Origin: an uncultured bacterium
GTDB lineage: Bacteria > Nitrospirota > Thermodesulfovibrionia > Thermodesulfovibrionales > Thermodesulfovibrionaceae
Direction of reading: 5' to 3'
Assembly: GCA_937924475.1 (NCBI GenBank)
Contig: CALDSV010000006.1
Coordinates: 17,511-81,510 of the forward strand
DNA length: 64,000 nt
The notes under the pieces are model-generated. The model made no database searches. It saw nothing but the letters and a program-made list of their open reading frames with translations, and had not been told where the DNA came from. Shown here piece by piece: positions 10,039 to 20,297 of this stretch; position 1 is the first letter of the stretch; each line of letters opens with the position of its first letter. A program made the translations under genes and the position numbers.

Positions 10039-12192
10039 TCAATAAGGTTGAGGCTCTATTATTCTTGGAGTAATGAAGATCATAACTTCATAGATATCTT
10101 CATCCCTTCCTCTGCTTGTAAAGAGCTCTCCCACCAAGGGTATGTCTCCAAGCCCCGGAACCTTTGAGTTTGACATTCTATCTACTTTCTTATAAATACC
10201 CCCAAGAACAAGGGTTTCTCCCGGTTTTACTGTTGCCTCAGTATTAGATGATAGTTTTACGGTTAATGGAGCTAAAATACCACCTATGTTAACAAATTGA
10301 ACAAGATCCTCCTTTGTGAAGGATACATAAAGATTCATCATATTTTCATCTATTACTCTTGGTGTTACATCAAGAGTTATTGCAACGTCTTTAAATTTAG
10401 TTGAAATCTCTGTAGTTCCACCGGTAATAGTTCTTTCACCATATGGTATAGATTCACCCTGAATAATGGTAGCTTTTTGATTATCAAGAGTTACGATTCT
10501 TGGATTTGAAATAATTTTTCCTTTTCCTGTTTGCTGCAAAGCTGAAATTCTTAAATCAAGAGCAAAAGTTCCTGAAGCATTTAAATATCCTACAGTAATA
10601 GCTGAAGTTCCCCCTGCTCTACCAGTCCCAGCTGGCAAGTTTACTGCTAAAGGAGTAGAACCACCAGAAATTGTACCTCCTTGAGAGCCAACAATATTAG
10701 TTCTTGACCCTGGAGGTGACCATCTTATACCCCATTGAAAACCAAGACTCTTTGAAAAAGAGCTACTTATCTCAATTATTCTTGCTTCAATTAAAATTTG
10801 TTTTTGTGGAACATCTAATTTAGCTATGACTTTCTCAATTTCCTTATGAAGTAGGGAAGGAGCATTTACTATGAGGGTGCCTGTAAGCTCATCTGTTGAA
10901 AAACCAAGAAGTTTAATTACTTTCTCCTCTACAGTTTCACCAGCCCTTAAATATTTAATTGTCTCTGAATACTCTTTCTCTTTTATGCTATCAATTTCAT
11001 AGACTATTTCTCCTGTTTTATCGTCTTTTTTTACTCTAATGGAATCTATATTGAAATATTGAAATATTCGCGTTTCAGTGAAAATTGTAGTAAAATTAGC
11101 TGTTCTTTGCAAAATAATTGAGGGTCTAACATATTTTAATTTATATAATCTTACCTCTTTGGGAGATAAAGCTATCTCAATGAGATATGAATCTATAGGT
11201 AAAATCCTTATAACATTGTTTTCTTCTAATTTAACAAGATTGTTGTTTTTACAAATCAAATCCATAGCCTGAGTTATGGTAACATTTTTGAGAACCATAG
11301 TTATTTTTCCACCTATCCTTGGATGTATGACTAAATTATAACCTCCTGCCTCAGCAAGAAATCTAAGGGCTCCTACTATATCTGCATCCTGTAGGTCAAG
11401 AGATATGTTTTTTTCTGGAGATAGTATTTTTTTCTCTATTAATTCAGTCTGTTCTAACTTCTTAGAATTGTTTTTAGCAATTTTAGTAGAAGGAATCATA
11501 TCTTTTGATGTTAATATAACTTCTTCCTTTTCCTTTGGAATATTTATGTGCAAAACCACCTCATCTACTAAATAGGAAGCTTCTGCCTGAACTTCTTTGT
11601 CAAATTTAAAATTAAACTCTAAAATATTGTCTTTCTTATCTAAAATAAGGGGTATGTCTTTTGATGGTTCTGTTGCCAAGTCTACATCTGAAAAAGATAT
11701 CTTTATTGTGTTTCCTTCTTTTATTACTTCTGGCTCTGGCAGTACATTGTCTCCTTTTATGGATATTTCATAGCCACTTTCAGTTTTTTCCATGTTTATA
11801 TCAATTATCTTTACAGGCTCTTCTTGAGAAAGGGAATTTTTCCCAAAAGAAACCCTTAAAACATTACCTTCTGTGATAATTTCAGCTTTTGTAGGCTGAG
11901 AAAAAAGTATGTCTAATATAGTGTTATTTTCATAAGCTTGAGCAAATATCTCACTTACAAGCCCAGAGTGAAAGAGCATCTTTTGAGATATAATGCCGGG
12001 TTTTGTGTCAATGAGTTCAATTTTTAATCTAAATGGATCATCTTGAGGAATAATTTTGTAGTTAGGTTTTGATGTAAGTTGTATTAATAAACTGTTCTCT
12101 TCACTTGAAACCGAATTGATCTGGCCTGCCCAAGCCATGGAGACAAAAAAGAATAAAAAGAAAGCTAAGATAATATTAACTCTATTTATCAT
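10039..12192 (-). CDS. pilQ: Type IV pilus secretin PilQ
   Basis: AMIN-like N-terminus, STN/secretin domain (VPGLGDIPLVGELFTSR, MIFITPRII); end of pilMNOPQ. Confidence 0.95.
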   Translation of the reverse strand: MINRVNIILAFFLFFFVSMAWAGQINSVSSEENSLLIQLTSKPNYKIIPQDDPFRLKIELIDTKPGIISQKMLFHSGLVSEIFAQAYENNTILDILFSQPTKAEIITEGNVLRVSFGKNSLSQEEPVKIIDINMEKTESGYEISIKGDNVLPEPEVIKEGNTIKISFSDVDLATEPSKDIPLILDKKDNILEFNFKFDKEVQAEASYLVDEVVLHINIPKEKEEVILTSKDMIPSTKIAKNNSKKLEQTELIEKKILSPEKNISLDLQDADIVGALRFLAEAGGYNLVIHPRIGGKITMVLKNVTITQAMDLICKNNNLVKLEENNVIRILPIDSYLIEIALSPKEVRLYKLKYVRPSIILQRTANFTTIFTETRIFQYFNIDSIRVKKDDKTGEIVYEIDSIKEKEYSETIKYLRAGETVEEKVIKLLGFSTDELTGTLIVNAPSLLHKEIEKVIAKLDVPQKQILIEARIIEISSSFSKSLGFQWGIRWSPPGSRTNIVGSQGGTISGGSTPLAVNLPAGTGRAGGTSAITVGYLNASGTFALDLRISALQQTGKGKIISNPRIVTLDNQKATIIQGESIPYGERTITGGTTEISTKFKDVAITLDVTPRVIDENMMNLYVSFTKEDLVQFVNIGGILAPLTVKLSSNTEATVKPGETLVLGGIYKKVDRMSNSKVPGLGDIPLVGELFTSRGRDEDIYEVMIFITPRIIEPQPY

Positions 12193-12707
12193 GGCACTTC
12201 CTCCGTTCTTAATTTCAAAATTTTCTTAGTTTGTAATGTCTCGCCAGTTGGAGACTTTATAGTCTCTACGATTTCTACCTCATTTTTTGAAATTTTTATT
12301 ATTTGGCCTTTTTTAAACCCAATTCTATCCTTTTCTTTTACAACAAAATATCTTCCATCGGGTGTCTTTATTAAAGCCCTGTATTCTTTATCGTCCTTTA
12401 AAATACCTGCAAGCTTTAACTCTTCTATATCAAAATTTTCAAGAGGCCCTTGTCCCTTAGTCTTATCTTTCCTTACAATTTGAGGGTAAAAGGGATCGAT
12501 TAAATTAGAAATTTCATAGGAGTTGTTCTTTGTAGCAACTTGTTGTTGCACATTTTTTGAAGTATCTATGGATGTAAAAGATTTTGGCTGTATTTTGGTT
12601 TCTTTCTGAGGTTGAATTCCCACAGAAGTTAATTGATAAATTCCGTAAACTCCAACGGCAAACAATAAAACTATTAAAATTAATATTTGTATCTTTTTTC
12701 TGTCCAT
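12189..12707 (-). CDS. pilP: Type IV pilus lipoprotein PilP-like
   Basis: Position; FDIEELKLAGILKDDKEYRALIKTPDGRYFVVKEKDRIG. Confidence 0.88.
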   Translation of the reverse strand: MDRKKIQILILIVLLFAVGVYGIYQLTSVGIQPQKETKIQPKSFTSIDTSKNVQQQVATKNNSYEISNLIDPFYPQIVRKDKTKGQGPLENFDIEELKLAGILKDDKEYRALIKTPDGRYFVVKEKDRIGFKKGQIIKISKNEVEIVETIKSPTGETLQTKKILKLRTEEVP

Positions 12708-12711
12708 AACA

Positions 12712-13332
12712 TTACTTTTTCTTTTCTTCTTTTAATTTTTTCTTTTCTTCTTCGGGTATCAATGAGTAAGTAGCTATCATTAAGTTAGCATTAATATTTG
12801 TAGGTTCACCCTCTTTTCTTAGCTCACCTCTTTCATCAATGTTTCCTGCTTTAAATTCAAAAGAATTCACATTTACCACTCTTTCAATTTTTGCAATTTC
12901 TGAAAAGAAAAGCCCAAAGCTATGATATTTACCTCTCATCTTCACTTCTACTGGTAATTGATAGATCTCCTTTGATTCATGGACTACCTTGTCTTTAGGT
13001 CTCCATAAAGTAACCTGTAATCCTTGCTGAATACCCAGCTCAGATACTCTTTTCAAAAGACCTGAGACTTCTGTTTCCTTCGGCAAAAGACCTATTAGGT
13101 AATCCATTTTTTTCTGTAACTCTAAATTAATAGCTTTTATTTTTTCGTATCTCGCAGCTAATTGATTTGCTTTATCTATTTCTTGTTTAATAGCTTCATT
13201 TTCTTTTTTAAGCTTACTGATTGTATCCATGCTTTCAGCAAAATAAAGGGAATAAAAAAGGGCTAAAATAGCCAATGGAATTATTAACATTATTAAAATT
13301 CTATTTCGTCCTGAAAACTTTGTTAAATCCAT
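12712..13332 (-). CDS. pilO: Type IV pilus inner-membrane protein PilO
   Basis: Single TM, coiled coil, LIGLLPKETEVSGLLKRVSELG. Confidence 0.9.
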   Translation of the reverse strand: MDLTKFSGRNRILIMLIIPLAILALFYSLYFAESMDTISKLKKENEAIKQEIDKANQLAARYEKIKAINLELQKKMDYLIGLLPKETEVSGLLKRVSELGIQQGLQVTLWRPKDKVVHESKEIYQLPVEVKMRGKYHSFGLFFSEIAKIERVVNVNSFEFKAGNIDERGELRKEGEPTNINANLMIATYSLIPEEEKKKLKEEKKK

Positions 13333-13336
13333 ATCT

Positions 13337-13951
13337 CTATTCCTTTAGATTAAATTCTAATATAAACTTATATACTGGAAAATTTTCATACTTGGTCTGT
13401 TGCGTTTCAAGAAGTTTTACTTCTCTGAATTCCGGAACTTTTTTCAGTGCCTCCACAAAGGCAACTATGTTTAAATTTGAAAAACCAAAGCCTTTCACTA
13501 CGATTTTTCTCTCCCACTCTTTCTTAGCCTCTTTTACAGGTTGTTGACCTACTTGAGGTTTATCCTGCATACCAAAGCTCACTTCTGATAGCCAAAGACC
13601 CTCGCTTAAATTTTTAGCAAGAGAACTGAGGATAGCAACTGGATCATTCTGTCTGCTCTTTAAGTTTTCAATTAATTTTGTCTTTGTCTCTATTTCTTTA
13701 TTCATCTCTTCAAATTTCTTCACTTCTTCAATTTTTTTCTGAAGTTGAGCAAAAATTTTTTTATTATTCTCAATGTCCTCTTTGAGTTTTGTCTTTGTTA
13801 TTTCCATATAGATAAATAGGCCTGTCACTAATAAAATAGCAATTGCTGTAGGTAATCCTAATTTAATAAACATCTCTTTTGAGGAGGCTAAAGCTATAGA
13901 TGGCTTGGCTTTCTTTTTTCCCACTTTTGGTAAAAGATTTATCCTAATCAT
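13337..13951 (-). CDS. pilN: Type IV pilus assembly protein PilN
   Basis: MIRINLLPK N-terminus, single TM, coiled coil; operon order. Confidence 0.92.
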   Translation of the reverse strand: MIRINLLPKVGKKKAKPSIALASSKEMFIKLGLPTAIAILLVTGLFIYMEITKTKLKEDIENNKKIFAQLQKKIEEVKKFEEMNKEIETKTKLIENLKSRQNDPVAILSSLAKNLSEGLWLSEVSFGMQDKPQVGQQPVKEAKKEWERKIVVKGFGFSNLNIVAFVEALKKVPEFREVKLLETQQTKYENFPVYKFILEFNLKE

Positions 13952-14886
13952 TATATCCTCTCCGTTCCCCTTAAAGAGGCACCTATGGATATTGCTGATA
14001 AAGATGCAAAATTCTGCATTTTTGTTGATAATTCCTTAGCAATTTTTATTTTTTTAAAGGGATTAAAAAGTTTTATGGCCACATCAAGCCTTTCCTGAAG
14101 AAATTGAATGAATTGAGTTGAGGATGTGGGGGAGCCTGTAACATATACTTCTTCTATATTGCTCTCACTGCTTATGGTTTTGAAGTATTCAATTTGTCTA
14201 TATATCTCAGCTGCTACTTCGTCTGCATAATTTCTTATTTCATCCTCTGTGGAATTGTCTATGGGAACATGGGAAGAATTTATACTTTCTCTTATGTATA
14301 AAGGTTCATATCCCTTTGCTATAACAGAATTTATTACATGCTCTCCAATGTTCATAATAATCGATAATCCGTTTTCAGAATAATTCATTTCATAAACATT
14401 GTAGAGAGCAAGAGAACTTAAATCAGCAATTTTAGGCATCATACCCGCTTTTTCTAAAATGTTGGCATAGTCATTTACAATTTCTTTTAGAGCCACAGCA
14501 ACTACTATTTTTGAAGAGTTTTTATCTTTCGCAATTATATGATAGTCATAATAAATTTCTTTAATGCTAAAAGGTACATATTTGTCAAGTTCAGTGGGAA
14601 GGTTTAAATCTATTTCATTATTATTAATGTAGGGGACTTCAATAATTCTAATGGCACAATTAGTAGGTCCTGTAATACAAAAGGCTACTTCAGGGTTTTT
14701 TATATTGAACTTTGGAGGTATTTTAATGAGGGTTCTAAGTAAAGTGTCCGTATCAGCTATTCCCGTATTTTTAACAACTCCTTCTGGCAACTCAAATATT
14801 TCCCAACCTATAAGCTCATATCCACCTTTTTTCCTTACTAAGGCAGCTTTTACAAAAGAAGGTTCTATTTCTAAACCTATAATCAT
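13951..14886 (-). CDS. pilM: Type IV pilus assembly protein PilM
   Basis: Actin-like fold motifs (GLEIEPSFVKAALV, VYVTGSPTSS); operon order. Confidence 0.92.
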   Translation of the reverse strand: MIIGLEIEPSFVKAALVRKKGGYELIGWEIFELPEGVVKNTGIADTDTLLRTLIKIPPKFNIKNPEVAFCITGPTNCAIRIIEVPYINNNEIDLNLPTELDKYVPFSIKEIYYDYHIIAKDKNSSKIVVAVALKEIVNDYANILEKAGMMPKIADLSSLALYNVYEMNYSENGLSIIMNIGEHVINSVIAKGYEPLYIRESINSSHVPIDNSTEDEIRNYADEVAAEIYRQIEYFKTISSESNIEEVYVTGSPTSSTQFIQFLQERLDVAIKLFNPFKKIKIAKELSTKMQNFASLSAISIGASLRGTERI

Positions 14887-14899
14887 CAGATATGTTTAA

Positions 14900-14928
14900 G
14901 TTGTACCAAATTTAGATATTTTTGTCAA
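14900..14928 (-). promoter_or_regulatory. Candidate sigma70-type promoter of pilMNOPQ
   Basis: Minus strand TTGACA - 17 nt - TACAAC just upstream of pilM. Confidence 0.55.
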
Positions 14929-15752
14929 TAGTTTTTTTTATCTTTGAAAATTTTTTTCATAAGTGGGAGAGGAGCAGCTTTTCCAATCCATATTTCAAAG
15001 GCTTTAGCAGCCTGCCAAATTAACATGCCAGACCCATCTAAGGTTTTACACCCACACTTTTTAGCCTCCTTCAGTAAAGGAGTATCTTTATAAATTAAAT
15101 CTATGTATACCTGATCTCTACTTAAAAAATTTGGGTTAATAGGCATAGGGTCATTATCTTTTAGTCCTAAGGATGTGGCATTAACAACAATTTGAAAATT
15201 TTTCATAATATCGGCGTTAATTTCTTTAATTATTTCAATGTTTCCCATTTTTTGAAAGGTCTCTTTTAATTTATAGGCTTTTGATAAAGTTCTATTGAAA
15301 ACGAAGAGATTACCACCTTCTTTTAATATACCAAAGGCTACTGCTTTTGCTGCTCCTCCAGCACCTAAAAGAAGTATATTAGAACCTTTAACTCTTACAC
15401 CCTCCTCAAAAATAGAATTTATAAAACCGTAAGCATCAGTATTAAAGCCTATAAGTTTACCATTATTGTTTAAAATTGTATTTACAGCTTCTATGTATTT
15501 TGCCTCTTCCTTTATTTCATCAAGATATGGAATTACGGCTTCCTTATGAGGCACTGTTATGTTTACACCTATGAAATTAAGGGCTCTAATTGCCTCTATA
15601 GCCTCTTTTAATCTTTCAGACTTTACAAGAAAGGGAACATAACAGTAGTCGAGGCCAAGTTCTCTAAAAGCACTATTATGTAGTAGGGGAGAAAAGGTAT
15701 GTTCAATAGGATCACCAAATATGCCTATTATCTTTGTTTTTCCGGTAATCAT
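14925..15752 (-). CDS. aroE: Shikimate dehydrogenase
   Basis: [41 protein letters not shown]; start set at [10 protein letters not shown] rather than the longer ORF. Confidence 0.95.
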   Translation of the reverse strand: MITGKTKIIGIFGDPIEHTFSPLLHNSAFRELGLDYCYVPFLVKSERLKEAIEAIRALNFIGVNITVPHKEAVIPYLDEIKEEAKYIEAVNTILNNNGKLIGFNTDAYGFINSIFEEGVRVKGSNILLLGAGGAAKAVAFGILKEGGNLFVFNRTLSKAYKLKETFQKMGNIEIIKEINADIMKNFQIVVNATSLGLKDNDPMPINPNFLSRDQVYIDLIYKDTPLLKEAKKCGCKTLDGSGMLIWQAAKAFEIWIGKAAPLPLMKKIFKDKKNY

Positions 15753-15856
15753 GTGGTTATTGTAGCAAATGGTAGTGAGAGTTATCAATAAAAAAACATT
15801 AACTAACCTTTGGGTCCTCGCCATGATAGAATAAGTAGGCAAAGGGACGAGGTTTA

Positions 15857-15930
15857 GAGATTGCTTCGGGTGCTCGCAATGACATTATGGGGTGTCATTG
15901 CGAGTAGCTTTAGCAACGAAGCGATCTCAT
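15857..15930. repeat. Paired, inverted REP-like repeats
   Basis: GAGATTGCTTCGGGTGCTCGCAATGACA - ttatgggg - TGTCATTGCGAGTAGC...CGAAGCGATCTC. Confidence 0.85.
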
Positions 15931-16036
15931 CTTTTCCCCAATGTAGAGAAAATCAGCAATTTAGGATATCCATTGATTAATGTTTTACTTTTGTTATATG
16001 ATTTAAAATTATTCAAAAATTCTAAGGGAGGGGTCT

Positions 16037-17653
16037 ATGCAAGAGGCTATGCAAAAGTACTACGAAGAGTTAAAAAATTTCAAAATTCAAGTGCCTGAGA
16101 AATTCTCCTTTCCTCTTGATGTATTTGATAAATGGGGAGATACCCAGGCTTTAATTTGGACTAATGGAGAGACTCTTAAAAAATACTCCTTCAAAGAACT
16201 AACAGTGCTCTCCAGTAAATTAGCTGGTGGATTTAAAAAACTGGGAATCGGCAAAGGTGATAAAGTTCTAATCCTTCTTCCCAATGTCCCTCAATGGTGG
16301 ATCATTATTCTTGCTATTATGAGAATAAATGCTGTGGCAATCCCAGGTACTACTCTTTTAACAGCAAAGGATATAGAATATAGATTAAAAGCTGCTGATA
16401 TTAAAGCGGTAATATCTGATGCTGAAAATGCATCAAAAATAGAAGAAGCAGTCAACAAATACGGAAATGATGTTTTATTGATAAATATAGATAACGTAAA
16501 TGGTTGGAAAAATTATGATGATGTTATAAAGGCTGATGCTTATCTTGGTGAAAGAACTTTTTCTCATGATCCTGCTTTTATATTTTTTACTTCTGGAACA
16601 ACAGGACTTCCAAAAATGGTTTTACATACTCAAGTTAGTTATCCCTTAGCACACATAATTACAGGAAAATTTTGGCTTGACCTTAAGCAAGGAGATATCC
16701 ACTGGAATATATCTGACACTGGATGGGCAAAAGCAGCCTGGTCAAGTTTCTTTGGTCCATGGAATATGGGAGCTACTGTTTTTACCTACTATAGAAAAGG
16801 AAAATTCTCTCCTGCTCTAATTGTAGAAACGCTTAAAAAATACGAAATAAACACACTATGCGGACCTCCTACTGCTTATAGAATGATTGTTAAAGAAGTT
16901 CCTCTTGAAGAACTAAAATTCAAAACAGTAAGACATTTTGTGGCAGCTGGCGAACCTCTTAATCCAGAGATTATAAACTTATGGAAAGAGGCAACAGGTG
17001 AATGGATATACAATGGATATGGTCAAACTGAAACTGTAAATACACTTGCCATGTTTAGATTCGTTCCCATGAAAGCAGGTGCCACAGGTCTACCCACACC
17101 GGGATTTCATATTGATATAATTGATGAAAACGGTAACCCACTTCCACCTAACACTGAAGGTAATATTGCAATTAAAGTAAATCCTGAAAGACCTGTAGGA
17201 TTATTCCAGGAGTATATTGGAGATAAACTTGAGATGGCTGCCGCCTTCAGGGGTGAATGGTACTACACAAGAGACAGAGGATATAAGGATGAGGATGGCT
17301 ATTTCTGGTTTATAGGCAGAGAAGACGATGTTATAATAAGTGCTGGTTACAGAATAGGACCTTTCGAGGTGGAAAGTGCACTTATTAAACATCCAGCAGT
17401 AAAGGAAGCTGCTGTTGTGGCAAGTCCTGATGAAGTAAGAGGAGAAGTAGTAAAAGCCTTCATTGTATTGACATCTGATTATACTCCCTCAGAGGAACTT
17501 ATAAAAGAGATACAGGATTTTGTTAAAAAAGAAACTGCACCCTATAAGTATCCAAGAAAAATAGAATTTGTAGATGAGCTTCCAAAAACAATTAGTGGTA
17601 AAATAAAGAGAAAAGAACTAAAACTTAAAGAATTCGGTAAGTTGCCTAAGTAA
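16037..17653 (+). CDS. AMP-forming acyl-CoA synthetase (medium-chain type)
   Basis: FFTSGTTGLPKMVLHT, YGQTET, ISAGYRIGPFEVESALIKHPAV, PKTISGKIKRKELK. Confidence 0.92.
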   Translation: MQEAMQKYYEELKNFKIQVPEKFSFPLDVFDKWGDTQALIWTNGETLKKYSFKELTVLSSKLAGGFKKLGIGKGDKVLILLPNVPQWWIIILAIMRINAVAIPGTTLLTAKDIEYRLKAADIKAVISDAENASKIEEAVNKYGNDVLLINIDNVNGWKNYDDVIKADAYLGERTFSHDPAFIFFTSGTTGLPKMVLHTQVSYPLAHIITGKFWLDLKQGDIHWNISDTGWAKAAWSSFFGPWNMGATVFTYYRKGKFSPALIVETLKKYEINTLCGPPTAYRMIVKEVPLEELKFKTVRHFVAAGEPLNPEIINLWKEATGEWIYNGYGQTETVNTLAMFRFVPMKAGATGLPTPGFHIDIIDENGNPLPPNTEGNIAIKVNPERPVGLFQEYIGDKLEMAAAFRGEWYYTRDRGYKDEDGYFWFIGREDDVIISAGYRIGPFEVESALIKHPAVKEAAVVASPDEVRGEVVKAFIVLTSDYTPSEELIKEIQDFVKKETAPYKYPRKIEFVDELPKTISGKIKRKELKLKEFGKLPK

Positions 17654-18646
17654 ATGTCATACATAGCTGTCATAGGTGCGGGAAGCTGGGGAACTACCTT
17701 GGCTTCCCTTCTCTCAAAAAAAGGCTTTGATGTGGTTTTATGGGCAAGGGAAAAGGAAATTGCTGACTCCATCAATACTAAAAAAGAAAATACCCTATAT
17801 CTTCCCGGTATCCCTTTGCATGAAAATCTCTTTTGCACAAATAATCTCTTAGAATCAGTAAAAAAAGCCAGATTTATAGTTAATGTAGTTCCTACCCAAT
17901 TTATTAGAAATGTTTTTAACCAAATAAAGGACAAAATAAACAAGGAAACAATAATTGTCAGCGCATCAAAGGGAATTGAGAAAAAAACTCTCCGCACTCC
18001 TTCACAAATTCTTGAGGAGATATTCAATAAAAATGTTTATGTTCTCTCTGGACCAAGTTTTGCAATTGAAGTAGCTAAGGAAAAACCCACTGCTGTAACT
18101 TTATCAGGTATTGACAAAAAGGAAAGGCTTCTTCTACAAGAAATATTCAGTACCAATTACTTTAGAGTATACGAACATGATGATCCCATAGGTTCTGAGA
18201 TCGGAGGAGCAATAAAAAATGTTATTGCCATAGCCTCAGGAATATGCGATGCCTTAGAGCTTGGTAACAATGCAAGAGCAGCACTAATTACAAGAGGTCT
18301 CCAAGAAATTATGAGACTTGGAAAAAAAATGGGAGCAAAAGAGATAACTTTTTCAGGCCTAAGCGGAATAGGCGATCTGTTCCTTACCTGCACATCAAGA
18401 CTTTCAAGAAATTATACAGTAGGATTCAGGCTTGGAAAAGGCGAAAGCATTAGAGAAATATCTGAAAGCATGCGTTCTGTGGCAGAGGGAGTAGAGACAA
18501 GTCAATCAGCCATAGAACTGGCTGGTAAATTAAATATTGAAATGCCTATTACAGAACAGATCTATAAAGTAATTTATGAAGGTAAAAATCCTGAAGAAGC
18601 AACTCATGATTTGATGAACAGAGCATTAAAACCCGAATTTTATTGA
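17654..18646 (+). CDS. gpsA: Glycerol-3-phosphate dehydrogenase [NAD(P)+]
   Basis: GAGSWGTTLA, SGPSFAIEVA, GGAIKNVIAIASGI, GLSGIGDLFLTCTS. Confidence 0.96.
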   Translation: MSYIAVIGAGSWGTTLASLLSKKGFDVVLWAREKEIADSINTKKENTLYLPGIPLHENLFCTNNLLESVKKARFIVNVVPTQFIRNVFNQIKDKINKETIIVSASKGIEKKTLRTPSQILEEIFNKNVYVLSGPSFAIEVAKEKPTAVTLSGIDKKERLLLQEIFSTNYFRVYEHDDPIGSEIGGAIKNVIAIASGICDALELGNNARAALITRGLQEIMRLGKKMGAKEITFSGLSGIGDLFLTCTSRLSRNYTVGFRLGKGESIREISESMRSVAEGVETSQSAIELAGKLNIEMPITEQIYKVIYEGKNPEEATHDLMNRALKPEFY

Positions 18647-18677
18647 AAACATATTCATTTCTTTGGTATTATTCAAT

Positions 18678-19364
18678 ATGTTTTTAACGATAATAGTTAT
18701 TTTTCTCTTCTTCCTTAATTGCATTGCCTGGGGGCAAAAAATTTGCATTAAGGAAATTGACGGAGAAAAGGTTTATACAAACCTTTGTGTTACAAAAACA
18801 AAAGCAGTTTCATTAAATAAATCTTCCTATAAAATTAACAATCAGTCCTACAAAAATCTTCCGAGAGAACTTTCAATTTTCTCAAGAGAGGAATTAGAAA
18901 AAATTGTTGAAGAAAAGGCTAAAATTTATGGAATAGATGCTAAACTAATTAAAGAAATTATAAAAGAGGAATCTAACTGGAATGTTTATGCCGTCTCCCC
19001 GAAAGGAGCCATGGGAATTATGCAGCTCATGCCATCAACAGCTCTTCTTTTAGGAGTAAAAAATCCTTTCGACCCTCAAGAAAATATAGACGGTGGTATA
19101 AGATATATTAAATATCTTCTGGATAAATTTCAGGGTAATATAAACCTCGCTTTGGCAGCCTACAATGCAGGACCAAACTTGGTTGAATCCTTAGGTAGAG
19201 TTCCAAAAATAACTGAAACCATTCAATATGTTGCTAATATTACGAGAAGATACTTTGGGATTTCATCGCCAGACTTAGAAAATTATACCTATAGAAAGAG
19301 AACAAACCCTATAAAAGCTATCTATATGTCTGACGGAACTATACTCTACACTAATAGATACTGA
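18678..19364 (+). CDS. Lytic transglycosylase (SLT domain)
   Basis: ESNWNVYAVSPKGAMGIMQLMPSTA...NIDGGIRYIKYLL...ALAAYNAGP; start chosen at MFLTIIV. Confidence 0.9.
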   Translation: MFLTIIVIFLFFLNCIAWGQKICIKEIDGEKVYTNLCVTKTKAVSLNKSSYKINNQSYKNLPRELSIFSREELEKIVEEKAKIYGIDAKLIKEIIKEESNWNVYAVSPKGAMGIMQLMPSTALLLGVKNPFDPQENIDGGIRYIKYLLDKFQGNINLALAAYNAGPNLVESLGRVPKITETIQYVANITRRYFGISSPDLENYTYRKRTNPIKAIYMSDGTILYTNRY

Positions 19365-19373
19365 GGTGGGATT

Positions 19374-20297
19374 ATGAAAGAGCAAATGATAGAAGAAATC
19401 ATAAAATTAAAAAAAGAAAGAAATGCCATAATTCTTGCCCATAACTATCAGAGAGAAGAAATACAGGATTTAGCCGACTTTGTAGGTGACTCCTTAGAAT
19501 TAAGTAGGAAAGCAACTGAAGTTGAATGTGAGGTAATAGTTTTTTGTGGCGTTCATTTTATGGCTGAGACAGCTGCAATTCTAAATCCAAATAAAATCGT
19601 GCTCCTTCCTGAGATTGAAGCTGGTTGTCCTATGGCTGATATGATTAATGGTGAAAAACTTAAAAAATGGGCTTTACAGTATCCTGATGCTTCTGTGGTC
19701 TCCTATGTTAATACAACTGCTGAGGTAAAAGCTCTCAGTTATGTTTGTTGCACCTCTGCTAACGCAATAGAAATTGTGAAAGCTGTTCCTCATAAGAGAA
19801 TTCTTTTTGTCCCTGACAAAAACTTAGCCTTCTGGGTAATGAAAAATATACCTAATAAAGAAATTATACCTTGGGAGGGCTTCTGCCCAACTCACTTTAT
19901 GATAAAAAAGGAAGATGTAATTCGTGCAAAGGAGCTTCATCCTCAGGCCTTAGTTGTAGTTCATCCTGAATGCAGACCAGAAGTAATAGATTTGGCTGAC
20001 CACGTAGCCTCCACTTCAGGAATGGTAAGATTTGCTAAATCTTCCACATCAAAAGAATTTATTATTGCAACAGAATTAGGATTGCTACATAGACTTAAGA
20101 AAGAAAATCCTGACAAACATTTTTATCCTGCTAAAAAGACCATGATTTGTCCGAACATGAAGATAACAACTCTTGAAAGTTTATTAAGAGCTCTGAGGGA
20201 GATGAAATATATAATTAAAGTCCCAGAAGAAATTAGAATAAAAGCAAAAGAAGCTTTAGATCGCATGCTTGAAATTTATAAACCACAATCTAAATGA
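19374..20297 (+). CDS. nadA: Quinolinate synthase
   Basis: AHNYQREEIQDLADFVGDSLELSRKA; CGVHFMAETAAIL; CPNMKITT. Confidence 0.96.
   Translation: MKEQMIEEIIKLKKERNAIILAHNYQREEIQDLADFVGDSLELSRKATEVECEVIVFCGVHFMAETAAILNPNKIVLLPEIEAGCPMADMINGEKLKKWALQYPDASVVSYVNTTAEVKALSYVCCTSANAIEIVKAVPHKRILFVPDKNLAFWVMKNIPNKEIIPWEGFCPTHFMIKKEDVIRAKELHPQALVVVHPECRPEVIDLADHVASTSGMVRFAKSSTSKEFIIATELGLLHRLKKENPDKHFYPAKKTMICPNMKITTLESLLRALREMKYIIKVPEEIRIKAKEALDRMLEIYKPQSK

Noticed and set aside
15753-15842. N-terminal extension of the aroE ORF
   Set aside because: Conserved AroE sequence begins at [15 protein letters not shown]; upstream residues are not part of the family.
17542-18027. 161-aa minus-strand ORF
   Set aside because: Antisense to the acyl-CoA synthetase end and gpsA, both certain; no plausible start context.
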